From positions 1-61,159 of the forward strand of contig NZ_MDEB01000013.1 of the NCBI RefSeq assembly GCF_002939945.1: a DNA stretch of 61,159 nt, in the 5' to 3' direction. Positions 9,231 to 17,674 of this stretch are shown piece after piece. A program made the position numbers and the translations under genes. A model generated the notes under the pieces. It had not been told where the DNA came from, made no database searches, and saw only the letters and a program-made list of their open reading frames with translations. Numbering within the stretch: position 1 is the first letter of the stretch; each line of letters begins with the position of its first letter. The DNA comes from Xanthomonas arboricola pv. populi (GTDB lineage Bacteria > Pseudomonadota > Gammaproteobacteria > Xanthomonadales > Xanthomonadaceae).

Positions 9231-9530
9231 ATGATCGTCATCGATCACGCCCCCGCAGGCTGGTTTCTCCTGCGCGCGGGCAACCGCTACTGGCTGGACA
9301 TCAACTGCACGATCTCGGCCACCGGCTTCTCGCTCCTGCTGGCGTTGAACGCAACCGAGCAGGCCGATGTGCTGGCAGACGGGCATGCCGCCTGCGCACG
9401 GCTGGCCGCGCAGGTGCAATGGCGGCCGCACGCCTTTGCCGCGCGTGATGCCAGCGCCAGCCACGGTGCGCAGGTCACCGCAGCCGTGCAGGCCTGGCGC
9501 GCGGCAGACACCAGCAATGCTCGCGCATGA
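9231..9530 (+). CDS. Small hypothetical protein
   Basis: The 99-residue protein begins MIVIDHAPAGWFLLRAGNRY and ends in an alanine-rich helix. No signal peptide or membrane segment is visible, and no family is recognised. The coding frame also runs open upstream through the repeat. The ATG at 9231 is chosen because it follows the end of the repeat and begins the part with normal coding composition. Third-position GC is high, in line with core genes. It stands alone between the receptor and the cupin gene. Confidence 0.6.
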   Translation: MIVIDHAPAGWFLLRAGNRYWLDINCTISATGFSLLLALNATEQADVLADGHAACARLAAQVQWRPHAFAARDASASHGAQVTAAVQAWRAADTSNARA

Positions 9531-9664
9531 ACCCATCGCGCCGGGCAAACCGCTCGCGCTGTTCGCCGCGCGTCGCTGCAATGCGCCGCGTTGATGCAGC
9601 GGTGACTGCCGGCGATGCGATGCACTAAGCTTGCAAGCGCATTCCCCGCACAAGGATGTTTCCG

Positions 9665-10036
9665 TTGAACACGCGCTACGCCCCGATCGATTTCAGCGAC
9701 AAGCTCGCCCTGCTGTCGCAGCACTGGTCCCCGCGTGTCGTCGCGGAAATGAACGACTACCAGTTCAAACTGGTCAAGCTGCAGGGTGCGTTCGTGTGGC
9801 ATCAGCATGCGGACACGGACGAGGTATTCATCGTGCTGGACGGCAACATGACCATCGAATTTCGCGACGGCGTGGTGGCGCTGTCGGCCGGGCAGATGCA
9901 CGTGGTGCCCAAGGGTGTCGAACACCGCCCGGCGGCGGAGCGCGAATGCAGCGTGTTGCTGGTCGAGCCGCGTGGTGTGGTCAACACCGGCGATGCGGGC
10001 GGCGCATACACCGCAGACAACGACGTCTGGATCTGA
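9665..10036 (+). CDS. Small single-domain cupin protein
   Basis: The product is one cupin beta-barrel, a fold used by many metal enzymes and sugar-binding proteins. It shows the first motif [22 protein letters not shown] (His, His, Glu and a later Gly) around residues 40-62. The second motif follows with [14 protein letters not shown] and its histidine. Metal ligands appear intact, so a metal-dependent activity or small-molecule binding is possible, but the substrate is unknown. A TTG at 9665, spaced 8 bases from AAGGA, yields [16 protein letters not shown], a more typical beginning. The ATG at 9656 overlaps that ribosome site. The gene appears monocistronic. Confidence 0.78.
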   Translation: MNTRYAPIDFSDKLALLSQHWSPRVVAEMNDYQFKLVKLQGAFVWHQHADTDEVFIVLDGNMTIEFRDGVVALSAGQMHVVPKGVEHRPAAERECSVLLVEPRGVVNTGDAGGAYTADNDVWI

Positions 10037-10232
10037 TCGCTGCGCTCGGCGCGCGGGTGCTGGCGGCATCGGTTGGCATCCACGCAGCCACCCCTGCATG
10101 GCAGGTTATTGCAAACACCGAGCTGCGTATGGCGCACCTGGTCCTGCACAGGATCGTTGCAGTACCTGCGGCCAGCCGGTCGTGCGGTGCGTGCTAGGCT
10201 CGGTTTTCCGCACACAACGCATGGAGCATGGG

Positions 10233-10724
10233 ATGACATTCCTGCAAGTGGTGTCGGTTGCGGCGCTCGGCGCGACCAGTCTCTTGAGCGGCACCGTCGC
10301 CAGTGCCGCTGCACCCTCGGAACCAGGCATGCTGCAGGTAACGCGGACCTATCCGGCCGATAGCCCGGCCGTGGCGCAGGTGCATCGCTGGTTGCTGGCG
10401 CAGCCGTCCAGGCAACAGCGACCGGCAAGCGCCGCCGAGCTAGGCCAGCTGCGCACCAGTTACCGCACTCACGCGCCAGGTGCCGGCGGGCGTGCAGACC
10501 TGACCAGTACCGAGGTGGCCTTCCCGGAGCATGGTCAGCCTGGCGATGTGGTCGCCATCGACGCATGTGGCGCGGGGATGCGCTATCACTGGACGTATCG
10601 ATGGACTGCGGCATCGGCCACAGCGGGTTGGCAGTTGCAGTCCTATCACCTGAGAAACGTGCAGGACTGCGCTGCTGCCATGGCCGATCCCGACGTCTTC
10701 AAGCCGACTGCACCGCGCAGCTGA
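10233..10724 (+). CDS. Secreted hypothetical protein
   Basis: The 163-residue protein starts MTFLQVVSVAALGATSLLSG with a cleavage site near ASAAAPS, a standard secretory signal peptide, so it probably acts in the periplasm or outside. The mature part has two cysteines (DACGAG and VQDCAA) that could form a disulfide, plus an aromatic stretch YHWTYRWT. No domain is recognised. The ATG at 10233 is preferred over 10221 because GGAG lies 6 bases upstream of it. It is a single gene with high GC. Confidence 0.65.
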   Translation: MTFLQVVSVAALGATSLLSGTVASAAAPSEPGMLQVTRTYPADSPAVAQVHRWLLAQPSRQQRPASAAELGQLRTSYRTHAPGAGGRADLTSTEVAFPEHGQPGDVVAIDACGAGMRYHWTYRWTAASATAGWQLQSYHLRNVQDCAAAMADPDVFKPTAPRS

Positions 10725-11087
10725 GGTGCGTGCGCACGGCGTGCAAGTCACCCGTCGGCGCCCCACGGCGGCACTGCGGTCGCGGCCTGCAGCGATCGCG
10801 ATGGCGGGCGGAAGTCCAGGCACTTTGAGAGGCATGGCGGAGTAAGGTCCTGTACCCGCAGAACCCTACTTGATGCGCAACGTGAGATGGCGTTGGTCAG
10901 CGGCGGTCATGCGCCGAGCTGGCTCGCGTCGTCGTTTCCCGTTGCCCGCACGCCATCGTTTGCGTCAAGGAATACAGCATGACGCACGCCGGCACTGATG
11001 GCGGCCCCGAGGGATTCTTGGCGGCGGGCATGCGCATCCGCGCGCTCCTGGGCCGCGTCGGCGGGCGATGCGCTTGCCCGCCCGGCG
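10725..11087. other. Non-coding gap with a hairpin after the sigma-54 activator
   Basis: No gene is recognised here. An inverted repeat GGCGGGC...GCCCGCC (11060-11082) begins 5 bases beyond the stop of the minus-strand regulator and may act as its terminator, although no T-run follows. The rest shows no repeat or RNA motif that I can name. Confidence 0.45.
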
Positions 11088-12965
11088 TCAGGCCCGTTGC
11101 GGGCCGAGCCGGCGATACAGCGTGCTGCGGCTGATGCCGAGCCGGCGTGCCGCCTGCGCGACGTTGCCGCCGCAGGCGTCCAGCGCCTGCCGCATCGCCG
11201 CCTGCGCCAGCTGCTCCAGGCTATCGGCCGGTGCCGGCGCGGCAGCGGCTCCCGCCGACACCGCGGTCCGGGTGGCGAGGTAGCCCGGCAGCGCGTCGCG
11301 GTCGATGCGCTCGCCGGGTTCGCTCAGCGCCACCAGTGTGCGCAGGCAGGCCGAGAGCTGGCGCAGGTTGCCCGGCCAGTCGTAGTCGGCCAGGACCCGC
11401 AGCGCGTCGCTGCTGAGCTGGCGGCCCTGGCCCAGGCGCTGCCACAGCTCCTGCACCAGCAGCGGGCGGTCGGCGTGCGCGCGCAGCGCCGGCAGCGCCA
11501 CCGCATGGTGGGCAATGCGGTAGTACAGATCGGCGCGGAAGCGGCCGTCGGCGATCGCCGCTTGCAGGTCCTGGTGGGTGGCGCAGACCAGTGCGAAGTC
11601 CAGCCGCACCGGCTTGCCGCCGCCCAGCGGGGACAGTTCGCGCTCCTGCAGCACGCGCAGCAGCCGTGGCTGTAGCGCCAGCGGCATGTCGCCGATCTCG
11701 TCGAGGAACAGCACCCCGCCCTCGGCCTGACGCAGCAGCCCCGGGCTGCCGTGCTTGCGCGCTCCGGTGAAGGCGCCGCCCTCGTAGCCGAACAGCTCGG
11801 CCTCGATCAGGCCCTCGGGCAGCGCGGCGCAGTTCACCGCCACGAATGGGCGGCCGGCGCGCGCGCAGCGGCGGTGCAACTCGCGCGCGAACACCTCCTT
11901 GCCGGTGCCGGTCTCGCCCTGCACCAGCACTGGGAGCTCGGCATCCAGCACCCGGCAAGCGCGCCCGAGCAGGCGCTCGATCTCGGCCTCGAACAGCGGC
12001 GCGTCGCGGTCGCCGTCCCGGCGGGCGGACGAGACCGTGATCGGTGGCTGCGTGGCGCGCCGGCGCGGCCGCGCGTCGCCGCGCTCGTCCACGCGCCCGT
12101 ACAGGGCGCGGCCCTGGCGGTCGAACAGGGCGCCGTCGTGGCGCAGCCGGGTCAGTGGCTCCTCGAACAGCGCGTCGTAGCGCGCGCGCCCCAGTTCGTG
12201 GCGCTCCAGCCCGAACAGCTGCAGGCCGGCGCGGTTGGCCGCCACCAGGCGCCCGCCGCGAAACGCCAGCAGGCCCTCGCGCGCGGTGCCCAGCAGGGCC
12301 GGGTCGTGGTGCACGCGCAGCAGTTCGCAATCGGCGACGCCGTCGTCGAAGTAGCGGTGCTCGATGCTGGTCACCGCGCGCCGCGCCAGTCCCAGCGCGT
12401 GCATGTGCTGCAGACGTGCGTCGCCGGAGATGTCGAGCACGCCCACCAGCTGCCCGTAAGGATCGAAGATCGGCGACGCGGCACAGCTGAGGATGCCGTG
12501 CGGGGCGAGGTAGTGCTCGCCGCCGCGGACCTCGATCGAGCGGCTCTCCACGATCGCGGTGCCGATGGCATTGGTGCCGACCACGCTTTCGCTCCAGCAG
12601 ACGCCGGGCATCAGTGCCACCCGCCCGGCGCGGTCGAGGAAGCCGGTGCTGCCCTCGGCATCGAGGATCCAGCCGGCCTCGTCGGTGAGCAGCACGACGC
12701 TGCCGGTGGCCGCTGCGTCGGCCGACAGCCCTTCCAGCTCGGCGCGCGCGCGCCGCCACAAGGTCTCGTGACGTTCGCGCATCTCGCGCAGGCGTGCAGC
12801 GCTGACCGGTTCGATCGCCGGCGTCGCCTCGGCGGCCAGGCCCTGGCGCTGGCAGCGTCGCCACGACTGCAGGATCGCGTCCGGTACCTGCCCGGCCGGC
12901 ATCGCCCCGCGCTCGAAGAACGAGCGCCGCGCGCGGCCCAGCTGCTGCTCTGTCGACATCGCCAT
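11088..12965 (-). CDS. Sigma-54-dependent activator, AcoR family
   Basis: This is a cytosolic bacterial enhancer-binding protein that opens sigma-54 promoters. The 625-residue product has an N-terminal GAF-like sensor (about 60-200, with GVCWSESVVGTNAIGTA). A PAS-like part (about 205-290) follows, then an AAA+ domain (about 310-530) with Walker A GETGTGKE, the sigma-54 contact loop GAFTGA and Walker B VLFLDEIGDM. A C-terminal Fis-type helix-turn-helix ends it (NVAQAARRLGISRSTLYRRL). The start at 12965 has GAGG spaced about 6 bases away; the frame is open much further upstream but lies antisense to aldB. It faces the aldB-adhP-DUF779 operon, whose leader carries a -24/-12 promoter and palindromes, so that operon is the likely target. 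The inducer is unknown; acetoin, ethanol or acetaldehyde derivatives fit the family. Confidence 0.9.
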   Translation of the reverse strand: MAMSTEQQLGRARRSFFERGAMPAGQVPDAILQSWRRCQRQGLAAEATPAIEPVSAARLREMRERHETLWRRARAELEGLSADAAATGSVVLLTDEAGWILDAEGSTGFLDRAGRVALMPGVCWSESVVGTNAIGTAIVESRSIEVRGGEHYLAPHGILSCAASPIFDPYGQLVGVLDISGDARLQHMHALGLARRAVTSIEHRYFDDGVADCELLRVHHDPALLGTAREGLLAFRGGRLVAANRAGLQLFGLERHELGRARYDALFEEPLTRLRHDGALFDRQGRALYGRVDERGDARPRRRATQPPITVSSARRDGDRDAPLFEAEIERLLGRACRVLDAELPVLVQGETGTGKEVFARELHRRCARAGRPFVAVNCAALPEGLIEAELFGYEGGAFTGARKHGSPGLLRQAEGGVLFLDEIGDMPLALQPRLLRVLQERELSPLGGGKPVRLDFALVCATHQDLQAAIADGRFRADLYYRIAHHAVALPALRAHADRPLLVQELWQRLGQGRQLSSDALRVLADYDWPGNLRQLSACLRTLVALSEPGERIDRDALPGYLATRTAVSAGAAAAPAPADSLEQLAQAAMRQALDACGGNVAQAARRLGISRSTLYRRLGPQRA

Positions 12966-12976
12966 CCGCCACCTCG

Positions 12977-12993
12977 TGTCGCAATCTGCGACA
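12977..12993. promoter_or_regulatory. Perfect palindrome, candidate activator site 1
   Basis: TGTCGCAATCTGCGACA is a perfect 7+3+7 inverted repeat placed 12 bases upstream of the activator start codon and about 145 bases upstream of the sigma-54 promoter. This is a normal position for an upstream activating or autoregulatory site. Confidence 0.6.
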
Positions 12994-13074
12994 GTCCAGA
13001 AGATCACTGTCCCGATAAACACCATGTTTGCGGACACAGCGCAAGCGCCGCGCGTGATGCGCCGCAGCGAAGAC

Positions 13075-13091
13075 TGCGACCATCGGTCGCA
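13075..13091. promoter_or_regulatory. Perfect palindrome, candidate activator site 2
   Basis: TGCGACCATCGGTCGCA is a second perfect 7+3+7 inverted repeat, 44 bases upstream of the -24 element. It uses the same half-site words (TGCGAC/GTCGCA) as site 1 but in swapped order, with an ATC centre in both. Confidence 0.55.
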
Positions 13092-13134
13092 CCCGCGGCG
13101 CGATCGGGCGTGACGCAGTGCAGCAGGGCAAACC

Positions 13135-13149
13135 TGGCATCGCCCTTGC
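13135..13149 (+). promoter_or_regulatory. Sigma-54 (-24/-12) promoter of aldB operon
   Basis: TGGCATCGCCCTTGC has the invariant GG and GC dinucleotides with exactly 10 bases between them and matches TGGCAC-N5-TTGC at all but one position. Transcription would begin near 13161, leaving a leader of about 45 bases before the aldB start at 13206. Confidence 0.82.
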
Positions 13150-13205
13150 GTGACAACGGGGACGCCCCGTAACGGGCTTCCTCCCATGTACCGCAGGAGA
13201 CACCG

Positions 13206-14735
13206 ATGAATGCCGTGACATCCGCCAAGCCGCTGAACACCGACCCGCAGTCCATCTTCAAACCGCGCTATGACAACTTCATCGGCGGCAAGTGGGTGGC
13301 GCCGCATAGCGGACAGTACTTCGACAACACCACTCCGATCAGCGGCAAGGTGTTCACCTCGATCGCGCGCTCCAATGCGCAGGACATCGAAGCCGCATTG
13401 GACGCGGCGCATGCGGCCAAGGACGCGTGGGGCAAGGCCTCCGCCACCGAGCGATCCAATGTGCTGCTCAGGATCGCCGACCGCATCGAGCAGAATCTGG
13501 AACTGCTCGCCCATGCCGAGACCTGGGACAACGGCAAGCCGGTGCGCGAAACGCTCAATGCGGACGTGCCGTTGTGCGTGGATCACTTCCGCTATTTCGC
13601 TGGCGCCATCCGCGCGCAGGAAGGCGGCATCTCCGAGATCGACAGCGACACCATCGCCTACCACTTCCACGAGCCGCTGGGCGTGGTCGGGCAGATCATT
13701 CCGTGGAATTTTCCGCTGCTGATGGCGTGCTGGAAACTCGCACCGGCGCTGGCTGCCGGCAACTGCGTGGTGATGAAGCCGGCCGAGCAGACACCGGCCT
13801 CGATCCTGGTGTTGATGGAAGTCATCGGCGACTTGCTGCCGCCCGGGGTGCTCAACGTGGTCAACGGCTTCGGCCTGGAGGCGGGCAAGCCGCTGGCCAG
13901 CAATCCGCGTATCGCCAAGATCGCCTTCACCGGCGAAACCACCACCGGCCGGTTGATCATGCAATACGCCAGCCAGAACCTGATTCCGGTGACGCTGGAG
14001 CTGGGCGGTAAATCGCCGAACATCTTCTTCGCCGACGTGATGGCCGAAGACGACGATTTTCTCGACAAGGCGGTGGAAGGATTCGTGCTGTTCGCCTTCA
14101 ATCAGGGCGAGGTGTGCACCTGCCCCTCGCGCGCGCTGATCCAGGAATCGATCTACGACAGGTTCATGGAGAAAGCGCTGGCGCGCGTGGCCGCGATCAA
14201 GCAGGGCAATCCGCTCGACCCCAATACCATGGTCGGCGCGCAGGCCTCCGGCGAGCAGCTGGAAAAGATCCTGTCCTACATCGATATCGGCAGGCAGGAA
14301 GGCGCGCAAGTGCTGATCGGCGGCGAACGCAACGCGCTCGACGGCGAGCTGGCCGGTGGCTTCTACGTCAAGCCGACGGTGTTCAAGGGCCACAACAAGA
14401 TGCGCGTGTTCCAGGAAGAAATATTCGGACCGGTGGTGTCGGTGACCACCTTCAAGGACGAGGCCGAAGCGCTGGCGATCGCCAACGACACGCTGTACGG
14501 CCTGGGCGCGGGGGTGTGGAGTCGCGATGCTGCGCGCCTGTACCGCATGGGCCGCGCGATCCAGGCCGGGCGCGTGTGGACCAATTGCTACCACGCCTAC
14601 CCGGCGCATGCCGCGTTCGGCGGTTACAAGCAGTCGGGCATCGGCCGCGAGAATCACAAGATGATGCTCGACCATTATCAGCAGACCAAGAACCTGCTGG
14701 TCAGCTACTCGCCCAAGGCGCTGGGCTTCTTCTGA
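13206..14735 (+). CDS. aldB: Aldehyde dehydrogenase (AldB/ExaC/AcoD type)
   Basis: This NAD(P)-dependent cytosolic enzyme oxidises short aldehydes such as acetaldehyde to acids. The 509-residue protein shows the cofactor block [21 protein letters not shown] and the general-base glutamate in LELGGKSPN. The catalytic cysteine is at residue 304 in [11 protein letters not shown], and the EIFGPVV motif is present. Length matches the AldB/ExaC/AcoD group of about 506 residues. The ribosome site AGGAG lies upstream of the ATG. It is the first gene of an operon with adhP and the DUF779 gene, behind a sigma-54 promoter and divergent from an AcoR-like activator, which points to inducible ethanol/acetaldehyde or acetoin metabolism. 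Whether the physiological substrate is acetaldehyde or a larger aldehyde cannot be told from sequence. Confidence 0.9.
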   Translation: MNAVTSAKPLNTDPQSIFKPRYDNFIGGKWVAPHSGQYFDNTTPISGKVFTSIARSNAQDIEAALDAAHAAKDAWGKASATERSNVLLRIADRIEQNLELLAHAETWDNGKPVRETLNADVPLCVDHFRYFAGAIRAQEGGISEIDSDTIAYHFHEPLGVVGQIIPWNFPLLMACWKLAPALAAGNCVVMKPAEQTPASILVLMEVIGDLLPPGVLNVVNGFGLEAGKPLASNPRIAKIAFTGETTTGRLIMQYASQNLIPVTLELGGKSPNIFFADVMAEDDDFLDKAVEGFVLFAFNQGEVCTCPSRALIQESIYDRFMEKALARVAAIKQGNPLDPNTMVGAQASGEQLEKILSYIDIGRQEGAQVLIGGERNALDGELAGGFYVKPTVFKGHNKMRVFQEEIFGPVVSVTTFKDEAEALAIANDTLYGLGAGVWSRDAARLYRMGRAIQAGRVWTNCYHAYPAHAAFGGYKQSGIGRENHKMMLDHYQQTKNLLVSYSPKALGFF

Positions 14736-14871
14736 CATCCATGCCGGTCGCGCTCGTGCGCGGCGACGATCGGCTGGCGCCGCGCGTCCGCGCCGCGGCT
14801 TTGACCTCGATCAAGGCTCCGGCTGCGGTCCGGGGCTAAGGTTTCCTCAACGAAAGCGACAGGAGTGCAAT

Positions 14872-15900
14872 GTGGACAAGACGATGAAAGCTGCAGTGGT
14901 ACGCGAGTTCGGCAAGCCGCTGGTGATCGAGGAGGTGCAGGTGCCGCGTCCGGCCGCCGGCGACATCCTGGTCAAGATCGAAGCCTGTGGCGTCTGCCAC
15001 ACCGACCTGCACGCCGCCGAGGGCGACTGGCCGGTCAAGCCGAACCCGCCGTTCATTCCCGGCCACGAAGGTGTCGGCAACGTGGTGGCGGTCGGCGAAG
15101 GCGTCAAGCACATCAAGGAAGGCGACCGCGTCGGCATCCCGTGGCTGTACTCGGCGTGCGGCCACTGCGAACACTGTATGGGTGGCTGGGAGACCTTGTG
15201 CGAGGCGCAGCAGAACAGCGGCTACTCGGTCAACGGCGGCTTCGCGCAGTACGCGCTGGCCAACGCCGACTATGTCGGCCAGCTGCCCAAGGGCATCGGC
15301 TTCGTCGAGGTCGCGCCGATCCTGTGCGCGGGCGTCACCGTCTACAAGGGCCTGAAGGTCACCGATACCAAGCCGGGTCAGTGGGTGGTGATTTCCGGCA
15401 TCGGCGGGCTCGGCCACATGGCAGTGCAATACGCCAAGGCGATGGGAATGAACGTGGCCGCAGTGGATGTGGACGACGCCAAGCTGGCACTGGCCAGGCG
15501 CCTGGGCGCAACGGTGACGGTCAATGCGCGCACCACCGATCCGGTGGCGTACCTCAAGAAGGAAATCGGAGGCGCACACGGCGCGTTGGTCACTGCGGTG
15601 TCGCCCAAGGCGTTCGAGCAGGCGGTCGGCATGGTGCGGCGTGGCGGGACGGTGGCGCTCAATGGCCTGCCGCCGGGGACGTTCCCGCTGGATATCTTCG
15701 GGTTGGTGCTCAACGGCGTGACCGTGCGCGGTTCGATCGTCGGCACCCGCCTGGATCTGCAGGAGTCGTTGGAGTTCGCCGATCAGGGCAAGGTGGCCGC
15801 CACCGTCGCCACCGACACGCTGGACAACATCAACGACGTGTTCGCCCGCATGCGCGCCGGCTCGATCGAGGGCCGTATCGTGCTCGACATGGCGGCCTGA
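14872..15900 (+). CDS. adhP: Zinc-dependent alcohol dehydrogenase, AdhP/AdhA type
   Basis: This enzyme interconverts ethanol or other primary alcohols and aldehydes using NAD. The 342-residue product has the catalytic zinc ligands in [13 protein letters not shown] and GHEGVGNVV. The structural zinc set is in [15 protein letters not shown], and the Rossmann motif [17 protein letters not shown] is at about 176-192. It starts at GTG 14872, with AGGAG six bases upstream; an internal ATG at 14884 is possible. It lies 136 bases after aldB in the same direction with no terminator seen, and 21 bases before the DUF779 gene. It supplies or removes the aldehyde handled by the neighbouring dehydrogenase. 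Confidence 0.9.
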   Translation: MDKTMKAAVVREFGKPLVIEEVQVPRPAAGDILVKIEACGVCHTDLHAAEGDWPVKPNPPFIPGHEGVGNVVAVGEGVKHIKEGDRVGIPWLYSACGHCEHCMGGWETLCEAQQNSGYSVNGGFAQYALANADYVGQLPKGIGFVEVAPILCAGVTVYKGLKVTDTKPGQWVVISGIGGLGHMAVQYAKAMGMNVAAVDVDDAKLALARRLGATVTVNARTTDPVAYLKKEIGGAHGALVTAVSPKAFEQAVGMVRRGGTVALNGLPPGTFPLDIFGLVLNGVTVRGSIVGTRLDLQESLEFADQGKVAATVATDTLDNINDVFARMRAGSIEGRIVLDMAA

Positions 15901-15921
15901 CCGCGCCGCAGGAGGCAGACG

Positions 15922-16317
15922 ATGCAGGGCACCACCACGCAGACAGACCCGCCATTGCAGGTGATGGCCACGCTCGCGGCGTTGCAGTTGATCGACACGC
16001 TGCGCGCACGGCACGGCGAGGTGCTGTTCCATCAATCCGGTGGCTGCTGCGATGGTTCCTCGCCAATGTGTTTCCCGGTGGGCGATTTCATCGTCGGCGA
16101 TCGCGATGTGCTGCTGGGCGAGATCGGCGGCGCGCCGTTCTATATCAGTGCCTCGCAGTTCGAGTACTGGAAGCACACCCAGCTGATCATCGACGTGGTG
16201 CCGGGGCGCGGCGGCATGTTCTCGCTGGAAAACGGCGAGGGCGTGCGCTTTCTGGTGCGCTCGCGCCTGTTTGCCGATGAGGAATTCGCCCAATTGCAGC
16301 AGGCAGGTCGGGCGTAA
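15922..16317 (+). CDS. DUF779 family protein linked to aldehyde dehydrogenases
   Basis: The 131-residue protein belongs to DUF779, a small family often encoded beside acetaldehyde dehydrogenases, from memory. It has a conserved cysteine-rich core HQSGGCCDGSSPMCFP (about residues 37-52) and a C-terminal block RGGMFSLENGEGVRFLVRSRLF. The three cysteines and nearby histidine could bind metal or form disulfides. It has no signal peptide. A GGAGG ribosome site precedes the ATG. It is the last gene of the aldB-adhP operon. Its biochemical function is not known, and the context suggests an accessory role to the aldehyde dehydrogenase. Confidence 0.82.
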   Translation: MQGTTTQTDPPLQVMATLAALQLIDTLRARHGEVLFHQSGGCCDGSSPMCFPVGDFIVGDRDVLLGEIGGAPFYISASQFEYWKHTQLIIDVVPGRGGMFSLENGEGVRFLVRSRLFADEEFAQLQQAGRA

Positions 16318-16323
16318 CGCACA

Positions 16324-16355
16324 CCCGCCTGGCTGGTGCTGCCGGGCGGGTATTT
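16324..16355 (+). terminator. Candidate terminator of the aldB operon
   Basis: CCCGCC pairs with GGCGGG across a 14-16 base loop, followed by TATTT, seven bases after the DUF779 stop. The T-run is weak, so this is a moderate call. Confidence 0.4.
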
Positions 16356-16368
16356 CAGCCGGCTGTCT

Positions 16369-16548
16369 TCAGCGGCCTGTCGCTGGCGACGGCGCAGTAC
16401 CTGGCTTCTTGGCCGGGGTGTCGCCATCGGCAGGGATCAGCGTGTCGGGCGCATCGCCGGCACCGCGGTCTTCGTAGTGTTCGGCATCGCGCTTGCCGTG
16501 CTGTTCGCCCGGCTGGGTCGGTTGGTCGCGTAGCGGGTCGCGGGACAT
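16369..16548 (-). CDS. Small hydrophilic hypothetical protein (59 residues)
   Basis: A short frame begins MSRDPLRDQPTQPGEQHGKR and ends in KKPGTAPSPATGR. The ATG at 16548 is preceded by AGGAG at a good distance, and codons are GC-ending like neighbouring core genes. The product is charged, rich in Asp, Pro, Gly and Arg, probably disordered, with no membrane segment. It is divergent from ku, so it could share the control region of the repair genes. No family is recognised. Short charged proteins of this kind are common in Xanthomonas, but their role is unknown. Confidence 0.6.
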   Translation of the reverse strand: MSRDPLRDQPTQPGEQHGKRDAEHYEDRGAGDAPDTLIPADGDTPAKKPGTAPSPATGR

Positions 16549-16702
16549 GTGGTTCTCCTGGGATTCGAGAGGGATGCGCAGTTCACCGCGCGCCGGGTGA
16601 AGGACGCGCAGTGGCGACTGCAGACGCGCGGCTCACGCATGGATCACGGTGCCCGCGCTACAGCTATGGGCTACCCCAAACAGCACCCGGAGTCACACGC
16701 CG

Positions 16703-17665
16703 ATGGCACGACCGATCTGGACCGGAACCCTGTCGTTCGGCTTGCTCAATGTACCGGTGTCGTTGATGTCGGGCGAGCGCAAGGTGGATCTGCATTTCCG
16801 CATGCTCGATTCGCGCGACAAGAAGCCGATCCGCTTCGAGCGCGTCAACGCCGACACCGGCGACGAGGTGCCGTGGAAGGAGATCGTCAAGGCGTTCGAG
16901 TACGACAAGGGCAGCTATGTCATCGTCGAGGAGCAGGACATCCGCTCGGCCTCGCCGGAGAGCCACGAGACGGTGGAGGTGGAAACCTTTGTCGACGCCG
17001 CCGACATCGACCCGCGCTATTTCGAAAAGCCCTACATCCTGGTGCCCGGCAAGAAGGCCGAAAAAGGCTATGTGCTGCTGCGCGAGACGCTGCGCGACAC
17101 CGGCAAGGTGGGCATCGCCAAGGTGGTGATCCGCACGCGCGAATACCTGGCCGCGGTGATGCCGCAGGGCGACGCATTGATCCTGCTGCTGCTGCGCTAC
17201 CAGCAGGAAGTGGTGGACCCGCAGGACTTCAAGCTGCCGGCCGGCGCGGTGGGCGAGTACCGCATCACGCCCAAGGAACAGGAGATGGCCAGGCAGCTGA
17301 TCGAGTCGATGTCCGGCACCTGGCAGCCGGAGGATTACCACGACGAATTCCGCGGCAAGCTCGAGCAGATCCTGCGCAAGCGCATCCAGGCCAAGGGCGG
17401 CACCACGACGGTGGATGTCGAGCCGCCGCAGCACGAAGACGCCACCACCAACGTGGTCGACTTCATGTCGCTGCTGCAGAAGAGCCTGCAAGCCAATACG
17501 CGCACGCCGGCCAAGAAGAGCAGCGCGCCGGCAACCGCGCCGGCCAAAAAGACTGCCGCCAAGACCGCCGCCAAGAAAGTGGCCAAGAAAGCCACCAAGA
17601 AGACCGCGGGCAAGGCCACCAAAGCCACGGCCAGCAAGGCGCCGCCGCGCCGCAAGGCCGGATAG
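16703..17665 (+). CDS. ku: DNA end-binding protein Ku
   Basis: Bacterial Ku binds double-strand DNA ends as a homodimer and recruits LigD for end joining. The 320-residue product begins MARPIWTGTLSFGLLNVPV, the standard Ku beginning. The core Ku ring domain covers about residues 1-260. The last 45 residues are a lysine/alanine-rich tail (repeated AKKTAAK-type units) like the DNA-binding tails of longer bacterial Ku proteins. An in-frame ATG at 16649 adds 18 residues before this and is rejected. ligD starts 9 bases downstream, so the two form an operon. The gene is divergent from a small hypothetical gene. Confidence 0.95.
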   Translation: MARPIWTGTLSFGLLNVPVSLMSGERKVDLHFRMLDSRDKKPIRFERVNADTGDEVPWKEIVKAFEYDKGSYVIVEEQDIRSASPESHETVEVETFVDAADIDPRYFEKPYILVPGKKAEKGYVLLRETLRDTGKVGIAKVVIRTREYLAAVMPQGDALILLLLRYQQEVVDPQDFKLPAGAVGEYRITPKEQEMARQLIESMSGTWQPEDYHDEFRGKLEQILRKRIQAKGGTTTVDVEPPQHEDATTNVVDFMSLLQKSLQANTRTPAKKSSAPATAPAKKTAAKTAAKKVAKKATKKTAGKATKATASKAPPRRKAG

Positions 17666-17674
17666 GCCGAGCCC

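Noticed and set aside
11088..14738. A 1216-codon minus-strand frame covering the activator and the whole antisense of aldB
   Set aside because: Only the part from 12965 down matches an AcoR-type protein. The rest mirrors the high-GC aldB gene and has His/Ala/Arg-rich noise.
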